Assembly: GCA_964548655.1 (NCBI GenBank)
Contig: CAZJQT010000002.1
Location: 28,815-92,814 of the forward strand
Length of the DNA stretch: 64,000 nt
Direction: 5' to 3'
Origin: CAZJQT01 sp964548655
GTDB taxonomy: Bacteria > Patescibacteriota > Saccharimonadia > Saccharimonadales > CAZJQT01
Of this stretch, positions 25,650 through 34,032 are shown piece by piece (position 1 is the first letter of the stretch; each line of letters opens with the position of its first letter). Below the pieces are notes generated by a model. The model was not told the origin of the DNA. It worked only from the letters and a program-made list of their open reading frames with translations, and searched no databases. Made by a program: the position numbers and the translations under genes.

Positions 25650-27067
25650 GTCAGTAACTCCTCAACCGAAGCCGCCAAACCAAGCAATGACCGGTCAGCT
25701 TTTTGTGGTGCCATTAATTGCAAGCCGACTGGCAAGCCGTTAGCTTTGCCAGACGGTAAGCTTATGGATGGGATGCCGGTTAGGTTGGCAGCTACCGTCA
25801 TAATATCTGTCAGATACATTTTGAGCGGATCATCAACGTTAGCACCAATTGCAAAAGCAACCGATGGTGCCGTCGGACCAAGCAAAAAATCAACTTTTTT
25901 GAACACTTGATTAAATTCGTCTATTAGTTTGGTACGGAGTTGCTGTGCCCTTTTGTAATACGCGTCGTAGTAGCCACTGGATAGAACGTAAGTACCGATC
26001 ATAATGCGCCGTTTAGCTTCCTGGCCAAAGCCCTCACTTCTCGACCAGTTGTAGCTATCGTCTAGGCTCTTAGCCTCTTTAGAACTGTGACCATAACGCT
26101 GACCATCATAGCGGCTAAGATTACTGCTGACTTCAGCCGGCATAATTATGTAATAAGCTGCTAACGCTAAAGGTAGTGAAGGCAAACTAACTTCGGTTAT
26201 TTCAGCACCAGCCTGTTTTAGCTGGTTTATATTATCTCCTATAATTTGTCTAACTGCGGGGTCCAAACCTTCGCCCATGTACTCTTTGATAACGCCTATT
26301 TTGGCACCTTTTATGTCCTTTGTGCCGACATAACTTTTTGGATCACGCTTAATGCTAGTTGAATCCAGTCCGTCTTGATCTGCCATAACGTCTAGCACAT
26401 AGGCTGCGTCAACTACCGTTTTAGCCAAGGGCCCAATTACGTCCGTACTGCTGGCCATAGCAATCACACCACTGCGCGATACTAAGCCATAGGTCGGCTT
26501 ATAGCCAACAGCACCGCAGAAAGCAGCTGGCAAGCGGATAGAACCACCGGTATCAGTGCCGAGCGCAAAAGGCACCATATCTAGAATCACCGAAGCCGCT
26601 GAACCACCGCTACTGCCACCCGGCACACGAGATTTGTCGTGCGGGTTTTTAGTAGTCATAAAATCCGAGTTTTCAGTTGATGAGCCGTGGGCGAAGGCGT
26701 CCAAATTAGCTTTAGCTACGCAGATAGCGCCCTCGGCCTCAAGTTTTTCAATGGCCGTAGCCTGGTAAGGCGCTTCAAAACCTTTGAGAATGTTGCTGGC
26801 AGCGGTAGTTTCTGAGTCGAAGGTCAAAAAGTTGTCTTTAGCTATGAAAGGCACTCCGGCCAGCCGTCCGATCTTCTTACCTTTTGAGATGTCCGAATCA
26901 ATTTGCTTAGCCCGCTCCACGGCGCGATCTTTGATAACGCTAATAACAGCATTGAAATCCTGCTCTTTCTCGATAGTCTTGAGGGCTTTATGCACTAGCT
27001 CAGTGGCTGTTTGCTTGCCGGACTGAACATCGTCAGCAATACTAGCAATAGATGGCCACTGGCTCAT
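25646..27067 (-). CDS. gatA: Aspartyl/glutamyl-tRNA amidotransferase subunit A
   Basis: 473 residues. GatA is the amidase-signature subunit that releases ammonia from glutamine. The catalytic lysine lies in FIAKDNFLT and the Ser-cisSer-Lys region in PGGSSGGSAASV with GTDTGGSIRLPA downstream, so the triad is complete. Length is normal. Start and end overlap gatC and the following membrane gene by four bases each. Confidence 0.97.
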   Translation of the reverse strand: MSQWPSIASIADDVQSGKQTATELVHKALKTIEKEQDFNAVISVIKDRAVERAKQIDSDISKGKKIGRLAGVPFIAKDNFLTFDSETTAASNILKGFEAPYQATAIEKLEAEGAICVAKANLDAFAHGSSTENSDFMTTKNPHDKSRVPGGSSGGSAASVILDMVPFALGTDTGGSIRLPAAFCGAVGYKPTYGLVSRSGVIAMASSTDVIGPLAKTVVDAAYVLDVMADQDGLDSTSIKRDPKSYVGTKDIKGAKIGVIKEYMGEGLDPAVRQIIGDNINQLKQAGAEITEVSLPSLPLALAAYYIIMPAEVSSNLSRYDGQRYGHSSKEAKSLDDSYNWSRSEGFGQEAKRRIMIGTYVLSSGYYDAYYKRAQQLRTKLIDEFNQVFKKVDFLLGPTAPSVAFAIGANVDDPLKMYLTDIMTVAANLTGIPSISLPSGKANGLPVGLQLMAPQKADRSLLGLAASVEELLT

Positions 27068-27354
27068 AGGATCCTTTTTACTTTTATGTGGCCGTCTTTG
27101 GTAGCCGGTGCGTTTTTCAGCAAGTCTTTAGTACTAACGCCGTAGTCGATTGCCGTGTCAGACCGCATAACATTAGTCAGCCCAGTGACTTGACTGGTCG
27201 GCTCGAGATCTCTTAGATCAAGTTTTTGTAACTGCTCAACATAACCCAAGATAGACGAAATTTCGGTTTGAAATTTGTCGACTTCCTCATCAGACAACTG
27301 CAGTCGCGCCAGTCGCGCCAATCTTAAAACATCGTCCTTAGAAAGTTTTGCCAT
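27064..27354 (-). CDS. gatC: Aspartyl/glutamyl-tRNA amidotransferase subunit C
   Basis: 96 residues, normal size. GatC bridges GatA and GatB. Typical features are VLRLARLARLQLSDEEV at the start, ILGYVEQLQKLD in the middle and the proline-containing C-terminal arm ending in IKVKRIL. It opens the gat operon. TATACT at 27363-27368 predicts transcription from two bases before the ATG. Confidence 0.95.
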   Translation of the reverse strand: MAKLSKDDVLRLARLARLQLSDEEVDKFQTEISSILGYVEQLQKLDLRDLEPTSQVTGLTNVMRSDTAIDYGVSTKDLLKNAPATKDGHIKVKRIL

Positions 27355-27362
27355 TTCCTAAC

Positions 27363-27368
27363 AGTATA
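27363..27368 (-). promoter_or_regulatory. -10 box of the gat operon
   Basis: Minus strand TATACT followed by GTTAGG, leader about two bases. The same TATACTGTT string stands before the genes at 56752 and 62986. Confidence 0.5.
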
Positions 27369-27390
27369 TCAAAGAAGTAAAATTGATACC

Positions 27391-27419
27391 TTTACAATGT
27401 TTTTAGGCAGGACTACAAT
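27391..27419 (+). promoter_or_regulatory. Promoter of the alpha/beta-hydrolase-like gene
   Basis: TTTACA (27391-27396), 17 bases, TACAAT (27414-27419). The leader is about 24 bases and holds GGAG 14 bases before the ATG. Confidence 0.7.
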
Positions 27420-27449
27420 AAACTAAAGCTTGGAGCCTAAATCAAAACT

Positions 27450-28526
27450 ATGAATGTGATAAACCTATTTGATCGTAACGCTGCCGTTGGTGAACAAGAA
27501 CAGATACACCCTCGTGAAAACGGGGGTGTTTTATTAGAACCACCTATTCCCTATGAGCTTGATGTTGTTAAACGGCGCCTGCTATGGCAAACCGACATGG
27601 AAGACATTGGTCATTTTGAACGTTATGAAGTAACTTTTGATGATGGCAGCCGCTATCAAGAGCAAAAATCCATGCCACTAAACCAAGCTTATGATTTAGG
27701 TGTCAGCATGACCACGCCATGGTGGGTGCGTTTATCTGGCTATGCTACTGAAGTTCAAAAAGAGCTTGCCAAAGAAGGCATCGCATCGGATTTAGTTGGT
27801 CCACCGGAATTTAACTTTAACTTCAAGTCTATCTTTCATTTCTTTGATCAAGTCAAAATGGAACGGGATGCCTCTGTCCAGATGGTCTTGTTTAAGGAAG
27901 CCGCTCGCAGTGGCTTGTTCAGCGAAGAGGAAATGATGGCCACCGGCTATTCACGTGGAGCAATGATGATATGGTATTTGCTGGCCTTCGAGGAAGCTTT
28001 CGGTGTAAACCTCGCATATTTCGATTCTAATGATCCATGCTTGACAGAAGCGATCTCAGCCAGCGACGTGGATCTCCATGACCTTGATACCTATACTTAT
28101 TTACCTCGCGAAATTTTGGCTGGTCGCGAAGCTATTAGACGGCACTCCAAAGAAGATAAGTGGCGGCTTGTAAAACATCATGAACGAGGCAGGCACTTTC
28201 TCTTACAGCACCTGGCGGTCGGAGCTTCAATACTAGACGGGCAGGCCGGCAAACCACTGCCATTTATACCTAAGGATAAAACGGGATCGGTACGTTTGTA
28301 CGATGACAGTATTGGCAACCAGGGTGATAAATTAAAAGCCAAACTGGTTGGCCACCCATACATCCACGTCGGCGACAGGCGAGGTCTGCACGCATCAGGC
28401 ATGAGCCCAAATGTGCGACGAGCGGCCGTCGGCCGCATTGCCATTGCTCAAAACTACCATAAAGAGCAGATACCTTTTGGGAATAAAGACTTACTTAAAA
28501 TAACTTATTTACAAGAAACCGCCTAA
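27450..28526 (+). CDS. Putative alpha/beta-hydrolase-fold protein
   Basis: 358 residues. G166-Y-S168-R-G170 matches the GxSxG nucleophile elbow and sits at the expected place after a strand (MMATGYSRGAMMIWYL). A histidine near the end (GRRGLHASGMSP region, or VGHPYIHVGD) could complete a triad. There is no signal peptide, so it is cytoplasmic. The N-terminal 120 residues match no lid domain I know. The assignment rests on a short motif and is moderate. Its stop overlaps, tail to tail, the stop of a uvrB 3'-end relic. Confidence 0.6.
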   Translation: MNVINLFDRNAAVGEQEQIHPRENGGVLLEPPIPYELDVVKRRLLWQTDMEDIGHFERYEVTFDDGSRYQEQKSMPLNQAYDLGVSMTTPWWVRLSGYATEVQKELAKEGIASDLVGPPEFNFNFKSIFHFFDQVKMERDASVQMVLFKEAARSGLFSEEEMMATGYSRGAMMIWYLLAFEEAFGVNLAYFDSNDPCLTEAISASDVDLHDLDTYTYLPREILAGREAIRRHSKEDKWRLVKHHERGRHFLLQHLAVGASILDGQAGKPLPFIPKDKTGSVRLYDDSIGNQGDKLKAKLVGHPYIHVGDRRGLHASGMSPNVRRAAVGRIAIAQNYHKEQIPFGNKDLLKITYLQETA

Positions 28527-28590
28527 AGCTTGCTCTTGACGTCGGCGATGATTTCGCGGAGTTCGGCGGCTTTTTCGAATTCCAAGTCGG
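28523..28590 (-). pseudogene. Relic of a second uvrB 3' end (UVR motif)
   Basis: Read on the minus strand, this stretch encodes LEFEKAAELREIIADVKSKL and then a stop. The intact uvrB at 29924-31888 ends in LEFEKAAELRDIIADVKSKI. The two DNA copies differ mostly at third codon positions. Upstream of the relic the frame (TCNPTGFTD) no longer resembles UvrB. The relic is in the same orientation as uvrB and about 1.4 kb beyond its present stop, with only the lipoprotein gene between. This is direct evidence of an insertion or recombination event here. Confidence 0.85.
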
Positions 28591-28647
28591 TAAAGCCAGT
28601 TGGGTTACAAGTAAGCCGACTATTGGATGAAACCTACCAGAATATGC

Positions 28648-28676
28648 TTGTGTATTTCTTGATTATATGTTATTAT
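28648..28676 (+). promoter_or_regulatory. Promoter of the leaderless lipoprotein metallopeptidase gene
   Basis: TTGTGT (28648-28653), 17 bases, TATTAT (28671-28676); the seventh base after the box is the A of ATG 28683. Confidence 0.6.
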
Positions 28677-28682
28677 ATACTT

Positions 28683-29927
28683 ATGTCCGGTGAATTACTG
28701 ACGCAGCGGGTTCGCGGTAGCGCTATGGCATTTGCCTTGGCCGGTTCCTTGATACTAGGCGGCTGTGTAGAAAGCGGTCACACTTCAAAACAGGCCGACT
28801 CCGCTTCAGCAGGATTCTCACCCTTCACCGAGACTCCCCAACACTGTATTGAACCGACAATTGACGAGATTAACACAGCGGATGATTTACTCAGAGCACC
28901 TGAAGATCCGCTGGCGAGTATTCCAGTTTCCGTAAGTCAGAGAGGGTCTGATTACGAGGATCAGATGGCAAAATATACCGATTTCTTAAAACAAACTGCC
29001 GCCGAAGACCACGTAACTATCTTTGATGGTGCACCTGCTGCCAATAGCATTTATAACAGCCTGGCTGGCATGAAACCCGCGCCTGAATCATTTGCCACTT
29101 ACCTGACCGAGGTTCAGCAGTTTTTAGATCAACTCGGCGTGACCGTGACAGTAGCCGAACCGGGCGTAACGTACTCGTACGGTGGCCGCGTTCCGACTGC
29201 TGAAGAATTGGCTTCAAAAAGTGCCGCTTATTTATTGGCTGATATTGCCACGGCTTTTTCTAACCTGCCTAAGGAATACGTCGGGCTGGCTGGCTTGAAG
29301 CACATAATCATCGTCGCTGGTACTGATACTGAAGACGTCGCCGGGTATGCCAATACTGAATATCCGCACGACACGATTGTCCTGGACATACTTAAAACTC
29401 CGGACCAATCAATCTCCCCTAGTGGCGTGAACCATGAACTCTATCACCTGATTGACGCTGCCAGTTGTGGTGCCGTAGACATGTTTAACGACCATGGGTT
29501 TGTAACGTTAAATGGCAACCGTATGTTGTATTCAAACGTTCCGCTTGACACAAGACCTACTTATCCTTCATACAAAGGCAGCTTCACAACAGAAGAAAAC
29601 AACGACACACAGATGCTCGTTAATGCCAACCAGCAAGCCGACAATACCTTGCGGTGTCAGATTGTTAGCCAAGAGCTCTCTGATCAAGCCGAAGTTGTAA
29701 CCGTGTCAGACTATCATCCTAATCCTGCTGAAGATAAGGCCGAGATCGGCTCGGTTATTCCAAATACCAATGACTATGTTGAATTCGACAACCCGCAGTA
29801 TGCCACCTTATACCCGAAATTTCGCTACCTTTTAGCTCGTTTATATCATCAAAACCCCGGCATTGTCAGGTTCTTTGCCAAAACCAGCCGGCGTCCAATG
29901 GAAGATCCACTGCGAGCAAACTGCTAG
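28683..29927 (+). CDS. Secreted lipoprotein, putative zinc metallopeptidase
   Basis: 414 residues from ATG 28683; the open frame to 28530 runs antisense through the uvrB relic and is rejected. A short signal peptide ends in the lipobox LGGC with C28 as the lipidated residue. H251-E-L-Y-H255 in GVNHELYHLID is an HExxH zinc motif, preceded by a strand (DTIVLDILKT), which suits an extracellular zincin. No family is recognised beyond that. It lies between a uvrB 3' relic and the intact uvrB, so it probably arrived with the recombination that split them. Its stop overlaps the uvrB stop tail to tail. Confidence 0.75.
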   Translation: MSGELLTQRVRGSAMAFALAGSLILGGCVESGHTSKQADSASAGFSPFTETPQHCIEPTIDEINTADDLLRAPEDPLASIPVSVSQRGSDYEDQMAKYTDFLKQTAAEDHVTIFDGAPAANSIYNSLAGMKPAPESFATYLTEVQQFLDQLGVTVTVAEPGVTYSYGGRVPTAEELASKSAAYLLADIATAFSNLPKEYVGLAGLKHIIIVAGTDTEDVAGYANTEYPHDTIVLDILKTPDQSISPSGVNHELYHLIDAASCGAVDMFNDHGFVTLNGNRMLYSNVPLDTRPTYPSYKGSFTTEENNDTQMLVNANQQADNTLRCQIVSQELSDQAEVVTVSDYHPNPAEDKAEIGSVIPNTNDYVEFDNPQYATLYPKFRYLLARLYHQNPGIVRFFAKTSRRPMEDPLRANC

Positions 29928-31888
29928 ATTTTAGACTTGACGTCGGCAATAATGTCTCGTAGTTCAGCGGCTTTTTCAAATTCTAGATTGGCTGCCGCCA
30001 ACTCCATTTGCGAGCTCAGGTCGCGGATCAGATGGCCGTATTCATCCTTAGGGATTTTCTTGAGATCCAGTTTGGCCTTTTTGGCTTCTTCGGGCATGTC
30101 AGGACGCATACCTTTTTCAATAGTTTTGGCAACGCTGGTCGGGGTTATATGGTGCTTTGTATTGTAATCTTCTTGGATTTTGCGCCGTCGGTTAGTCTCA
30201 TCAATCGCCCGCTTCATACTGCCAGTGACGTGATCGGCATACATTAGCACCCGTCCTTCCTGGTGGCGAGCGGCACGGCCGATGGTTTGGATCAAGGCTT
30301 GCTCACTACGCAGGAAACCTTCCTTATCGGCGTCCAAAATGGCCACCAGACTAACTTCTGGTAGATCTAAGCCTTCTCTGAGCAGATTAATGCCGACTAC
30401 GACGTCATAAGTACCCAGCCGCAGATCACGTAGAATGTCGGTGCGCTCCAAAGTCTCAACGTCGCTGTGAAGATAAGTGACTTTGATCTTGATTTCACTC
30501 AAATACTCAGTTAGGTCTTCGGCCATGCGTTTGGTCAAAGTTGTCACCAAAATACGCTGGCGTTTATCAATGGTGGCTCTTATTTCATTTATCAGATCAT
30601 CAATCTGGCCCTCGATGGGCTTGAGTTCAATTTTGGGATCTAGTAACCCAGTTGGGCGAATAACCTGCTGAGCCGGCTTGGGGCTGCGGCTGAGCTCATA
30701 GTCTGCTGGCGTAGCGCTAACATACACCGCTTGATTGATGTGCTTTTCAAACTCCGTAAAAGTCAGTGGACGGTTATCCAGAGCACTTGGCAGTCTAAAG
30801 CCATGTTCAACCAACACTTCCTTGCGGGCTCGGTCGCCGTTGTACATGCCACGTACCTGGGGCATGGTCATGTGCGATTCATCAATAAATAATAAATAGT
30901 CGTCTGGGAAATAGTCCATTAGCGTAGCTGGCTGTTCGCCTGGCTCGCGATTTGTCAGATAACGACTATAGTTTTCAATACCTTTTACAAAGCCGGTTTC
31001 TTCCATCATCTCCAGGTCAAACCGAGTCCGTTGTTCAAGCCGTTGGGCTTCTAGTAGCTGGCCATTTTTCTTGAAATAACTTAGCCGCTCGGCTAGTTCG
31101 GCTTCAATCTTACCCAAAGCACCTTTGAGTTTTTGCTCTGGAGTAACATAGTGGCTACTTGGGAAAATTCGCACACTAGTAGGTTTTTGCAGAATTTCAC
31201 CCGTCAACGGGTCAATTTGCGTGATTTTGTCTATCTGATCGCCAAAAAACTCTAGCCGATAAGCTAGCTCTTCGCCGGCTGGAAAAACATCGACAGTATC
31301 GCCGCGCACCCTAAAGACTCCGCGATGAAAATCATGGTCGTTGCGTTGGTATTGAATATCGGTCAAGCGTCTTAATAATTTGTCGCGCTGGTGTCTTTCG
31401 CCTAACTTAACTTGCAACGACAAGCTACCGTAGTCTTCAACTGAGCCAATTCCGTAGATACAGCTGACTGAGGCGACAATGATGACATCACGCCTGGTTA
31501 GTAGCGCGTCAGTGGCGGCGTGTCGCAAGCGGTCAATTTCCTCATTTATTTGTGAATCTTTTTCTATGTAAGTATTGGACCGCGGGATATAAGCTTCTGG
31601 CTGGTAGTAATCAAAGTAGCTCACAAAATAATGAACAGCGTTATCTGGAAAAAACTGTTTGAATTCTGAGTACAACTGGGCTGCCAGAGTTTTGTTATGA
31701 CTGAGTACCAGAGTTGGCCTTTGCTGATTGGCAATCAAATTGGCCATTGTAAAAGTCTTGCCACTACCAGTTACACCAAGCAAAACCTGCTCTTTAACTT
31801 TGTCTTCTAAGCCTTTGTTTAACTTAGCAATTGCCGACGGTTGATCGCCAGTTGGCTGATAATTGCTCTTTAGTCTGAGTTTAGTCAC
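29924..31888 (-). CDS. uvrB: Excinuclease ABC subunit B
   Basis: 654 residues, normal for UvrB, the damage-verification helicase of nucleotide excision repair. Walker A is in GVTGSGKTFTMAN (residues about 39-51), the DNA-clamping beta hairpin in YFVSYFDYYQPEAYIP, helicase motif VI in QTIGRAARH, and the UvrC-binding UVR motif in the last 35 residues (NLEFEKAAELRDII). The start is GTG 31888; TACAAT at 31895-31900 places transcription exactly on the G, so this is a leaderless message with a GTG start. A duplicate of the gene's 3' end lies at 28523-28590. Confidence 0.97.
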   Translation of the reverse strand: MTKLRLKSNYQPTGDQPSAIAKLNKGLEDKVKEQVLLGVTGSGKTFTMANLIANQQRPTLVLSHNKTLAAQLYSEFKQFFPDNAVHYFVSYFDYYQPEAYIPRSNTYIEKDSQINEEIDRLRHAATDALLTRRDVIIVASVSCIYGIGSVEDYGSLSLQVKLGERHQRDKLLRRLTDIQYQRNDHDFHRGVFRVRGDTVDVFPAGEELAYRLEFFGDQIDKITQIDPLTGEILQKPTSVRIFPSSHYVTPEQKLKGALGKIEAELAERLSYFKKNGQLLEAQRLEQRTRFDLEMMEETGFVKGIENYSRYLTNREPGEQPATLMDYFPDDYLLFIDESHMTMPQVRGMYNGDRARKEVLVEHGFRLPSALDNRPLTFTEFEKHINQAVYVSATPADYELSRSPKPAQQVIRPTGLLDPKIELKPIEGQIDDLINEIRATIDKRQRILVTTLTKRMAEDLTEYLSEIKIKVTYLHSDVETLERTDILRDLRLGTYDVVVGINLLREGLDLPEVSLVAILDADKEGFLRSEQALIQTIGRAARHQEGRVLMYADHVTGSMKRAIDETNRRRKIQEDYNTKHHITPTSVAKTIEKGMRPDMPEEAKKAKLDLKKIPKDEYGHLIRDLSSQMELAAANLEFEKAAELRDIIADVKSKI

Positions 31889-31894
31889 CGTCTA

Positions 31895-31900
31895 ATTGTA
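31895..31900 (-). promoter_or_regulatory. -10 box of leaderless uvrB (GTG start)
   Basis: Minus strand TACAAT; the seventh base after it is the G of GTG 31888. Confidence 0.6.
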
Positions 31901-31931
31901 GCAGCCATGATTTAGTCTTCACTAAAGGCAT

Positions 31932-32102
31932 GCCACGTTTTCCGCACTTAGGCTATTTTCGGTGCGCTCTTGCGGAACGCAAACGAGGTGTATATGCATA
32001 CAGTGAGTGCGTACCGTAAAAGAGCAAGCCGAAAATAGTCAAGAAGTCAGCGGTGTTTCTGGCTTCGCCAGAAAACAGGCTGACTGATGCGGGAGACGTG
32101 GC
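31932..32102 (-). other. Non-coding structured element B (three-way junction), behind the LOG-like gene
   Basis: The gene-free stretch 31889-32101 is filled by nested inverted repeats. The outer stem pairs 31932-31946 with 32088-32102 (15 positions, two of them non-Watson-Crick). Helix 1 pairs 31951-31962 with 32029-32040, then 31966-31971 with 32020-32025, around an inner GTAT-atgc-ATAC hairpin (31990-32001). Helix 2 pairs AGTCAGC (32045-32051) with GCTGACT (32079-32085) and, inside, TTTCTGGC (32056-32063) with GCCAGAAA (32067-32074). The right end touches the stop codon of the LOG-like gene. There is no T tract, so it is not a simple terminator. Confidence 0.65.
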
Positions 32103-32713
32103 TAACCAAGCTGTTTGTGATGGCCGTCTTGTTCCATAAACCATTTATGGCTTAGCTCAGCAGCGTTGAAGTCTTTGTATTCAACGTCTAGCATGGCTAT
32201 GACCTTTTTGACCAGTCGGGCTGGATTATCATCAAGAATCATATATTGACGATTGACGGCTTCAAGGCGGTCAAGTAGTTCAGGGATGATGTCAGCCGTG
32301 CCACCACTACCAACTAAAACACCACAAGGCATGCTGGATTCTAGAGCGGTAGTAAACTCATGCAAGCTACCGAAACGACCACCAACAGTTATGATGGCAT
32401 CGCTTGATTGGACTAGGTGGACATCACGACCAACGTAGTGCATGCCGGTGAAGTTAATAAAATCATAGACCCCGAGTGGCAAACGATATTTAGAGACGTG
32501 TTCACGCAAACTACTGGCCGGTGAAAAACCGATGCTCATACCCCCGTTTTCCTTGGCGGCTTTGGCTGCGTAAAACGGCAAGCCAACTGTTGCTCCGGTT
32601 GTCAAAATGTGTCCAGCTTTAGCTATAGCCTCACCCAAGTCAGCCGCTAGCTCGTGAGCGTTTTTAACAGTTTTGCCGCTAGCTGCTCCAGACACACAGA
32701 TAGCATAATTCAT
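32102..32713 (-). CDS. LOG-family / lysine-decarboxylase-like Rossmann protein
   Basis: 203 residues. The pattern YAICVSGAASG at the start, a glycine-rich TTGATVGLPFYAAKAAKE and VGGRFGSLHEFTTALE are those of the LOG and TIGR00725-type family, whose members often cleave or bind nucleotides. The usual PGGxGTxxE motif is changed to GGRFGSLHE, with the glutamate kept. The ATG overlaps the stop of the 418-residue gene upstream, so the two are coupled. The exact substrate is not predictable. Confidence 0.75.
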   Translation of the reverse strand: MNYAICVSGAASGKTVKNAHELAADLGEAIAKAGHILTTGATVGLPFYAAKAAKENGGMSIGFSPASSLREHVSKYRLPLGVYDFINFTGMHYVGRDVHLVQSSDAIITVGGRFGSLHEFTTALESSMPCGVLVGSGGTADIIPELLDRLEAVNRQYMILDDNPARLVKKVIAMLDVEYKDFNAAELSHKWFMEQDGHHKQLG

Positions 32714-33966
32714 ACAGCGAACTCCAGCTCCGATAGCACAAAAGGTTGGTCAAAAACTCTCTCTTCCAGTTGGTTGAGTAATTGCCTTTCCAGCGCTGGT
32801 TGAGCCAAATAACGGCTATGCAGTTCATGCCAAAGACTAGCTTGCATATGGTAGGATATTCGTCTTTCGTATGGCAGCTGATTCACAAGGTTTATAGCTA
32901 CGTCCAAGAGATTGAGGCTAACTGGACCATCAGGCGCTGGTAGAGCAACATAATCAAGCTGGTGCCAAAAATGCAGGGCTGGTTCAACCCTAAACAAGAC
33001 AGCTTCGGCTTTACGGTAAGCCAGGTCACTTGGCTGGACGTGTGGTTCAAAAATTTCTGGGTGATTTAGGCGTGACTTTTGCCCATAATGCCTTGCGATC
33101 ATATGCCAGTTTATTGCCTGGCCTGCCAGATTAAAATCGTTGCTAGTTTTGTGGGTTAAGACATCGTCAATCAAGCCGCCAAAATGCGGTTGAACTTGAT
33201 GAAACTTAAGATATGAGCTGTGAACGCGGATCTCACATATTTCTTTAAGGCCATGAGCAAGGCTCAAGAGCATAAGTCCTGGTCGATTAGGGATTTCCAG
33301 CGGCAAGACCACAACCATGCCCGCTTCCCACGAGCTAACTACAAAACTGTGGTTACTAGCTACGTGTGCTTGAGCCAAATTGCTCCAGCGTTTGGCTTCC
33401 GGGTATAGAACTTCGACTGGCTTGGTCTCAAAATCGGCTGATTCTAGCCGTTGGTACAAGTGACTAAGTTTGCTATGCCATCCACTCGACTCAGTCTGTT
33501 TAGCTAGACATAGCAGAGCGGCTACGTTCTCTCGCTTTAACATCGAGTCAGCTGAGCGGTAATGCAACTGTCTCATAAGATTTTTGGGCGGATTTTTGGA
33601 CAAAAGTCGGCGAATACTGGCGGCTTTTAGCGTCCAAGCCGATCTGGGTATTTTCAGACGGTTCAATACTTCTGCTGACCTCTGTAAAATACGCGTACTG
33701 TCAGCATTAGCTGTTAAATTCAATTTTCTCAGCAAGAAGCCGTCGTGTAATCTGGCTAGCTCCAAAGAGGCGCCATAAAGCTCATGTGGTGTGGTATCGC
33801 GCGGATCCAGCCCAAGAGCACGGGTTTTTTGGTGAAGCGAGCCAAATATTTCAGCCGACAAACGGATATCAACGCCAGGCTGGCCACTGGCGGCTTCCAG
33901 CCGGTGGACTCTATTGGCCAACTCGCGCCTATCGGTTTGGGTTAAATCAGCGATTAATTTACACAT
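32710..33966 (-). CDS. Orphan protein, 418 residues
   Basis: No family recognised. It is a soluble, mostly helical and histidine/leucine-rich protein without signal peptide or membrane segment. A middle stretch (VVSSWEAGMVVVLPLEIPNRPGLMLLSLAHGL written in part; residues about 207-240) looks like paired beta strands. The promoter TTTACG-17-TATGCT (34001-34029) lies upstream and leaves a leader of about 28 bases without a clear ribosome-binding site. It is translationally coupled to the LOG-like gene. Confidence 0.7.
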   Translation of the reverse strand: MCKLIADLTQTDRRELANRVHRLEAASGQPGVDIRLSAEIFGSLHQKTRALGLDPRDTTPHELYGASLELARLHDGFLLRKLNLTANADSTRILQRSAEVLNRLKIPRSAWTLKAASIRRLLSKNPPKNLMRQLHYRSADSMLKRENVAALLCLAKQTESSGWHSKLSHLYQRLESADFETKPVEVLYPEAKRWSNLAQAHVASNHSFVVSSWEAGMVVVLPLEIPNRPGLMLLSLAHGLKEICEIRVHSSYLKFHQVQPHFGGLIDDVLTHKTSNDFNLAGQAINWHMIARHYGQKSRLNHPEIFEPHVQPSDLAYRKAEAVLFRVEPALHFWHQLDYVALPAPDGPVSLNLLDVAINLVNQLPYERRISYHMQASLWHELHSRYLAQPALERQLLNQLEERVFDQPFVLSELEFAV

Positions 33967-34000
33967 TTTCTTTTCTTTTTACTTGTGCCCTGTTGACTTA

Positions 34001-34029
34001 AGCATAACACCGCTAGACATAAGCGTAAA
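34001..34029 (-). promoter_or_regulatory. Promoter of the 418-residue orphan and LOG-like genes
   Basis: Minus strand TTTACG (34024-34029), 17 bases, TATGCT (34001-34006) preceded by TGT (extended -10). Confidence 0.7.
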
Positions 34030-34032
34030 GAG

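Noticed and set aside
28530..28682. N-terminal extension of the lipoprotein gene
   Set aside because: It is antisense to the uvrB relic; the signal peptide and lipobox begin properly at 28683.
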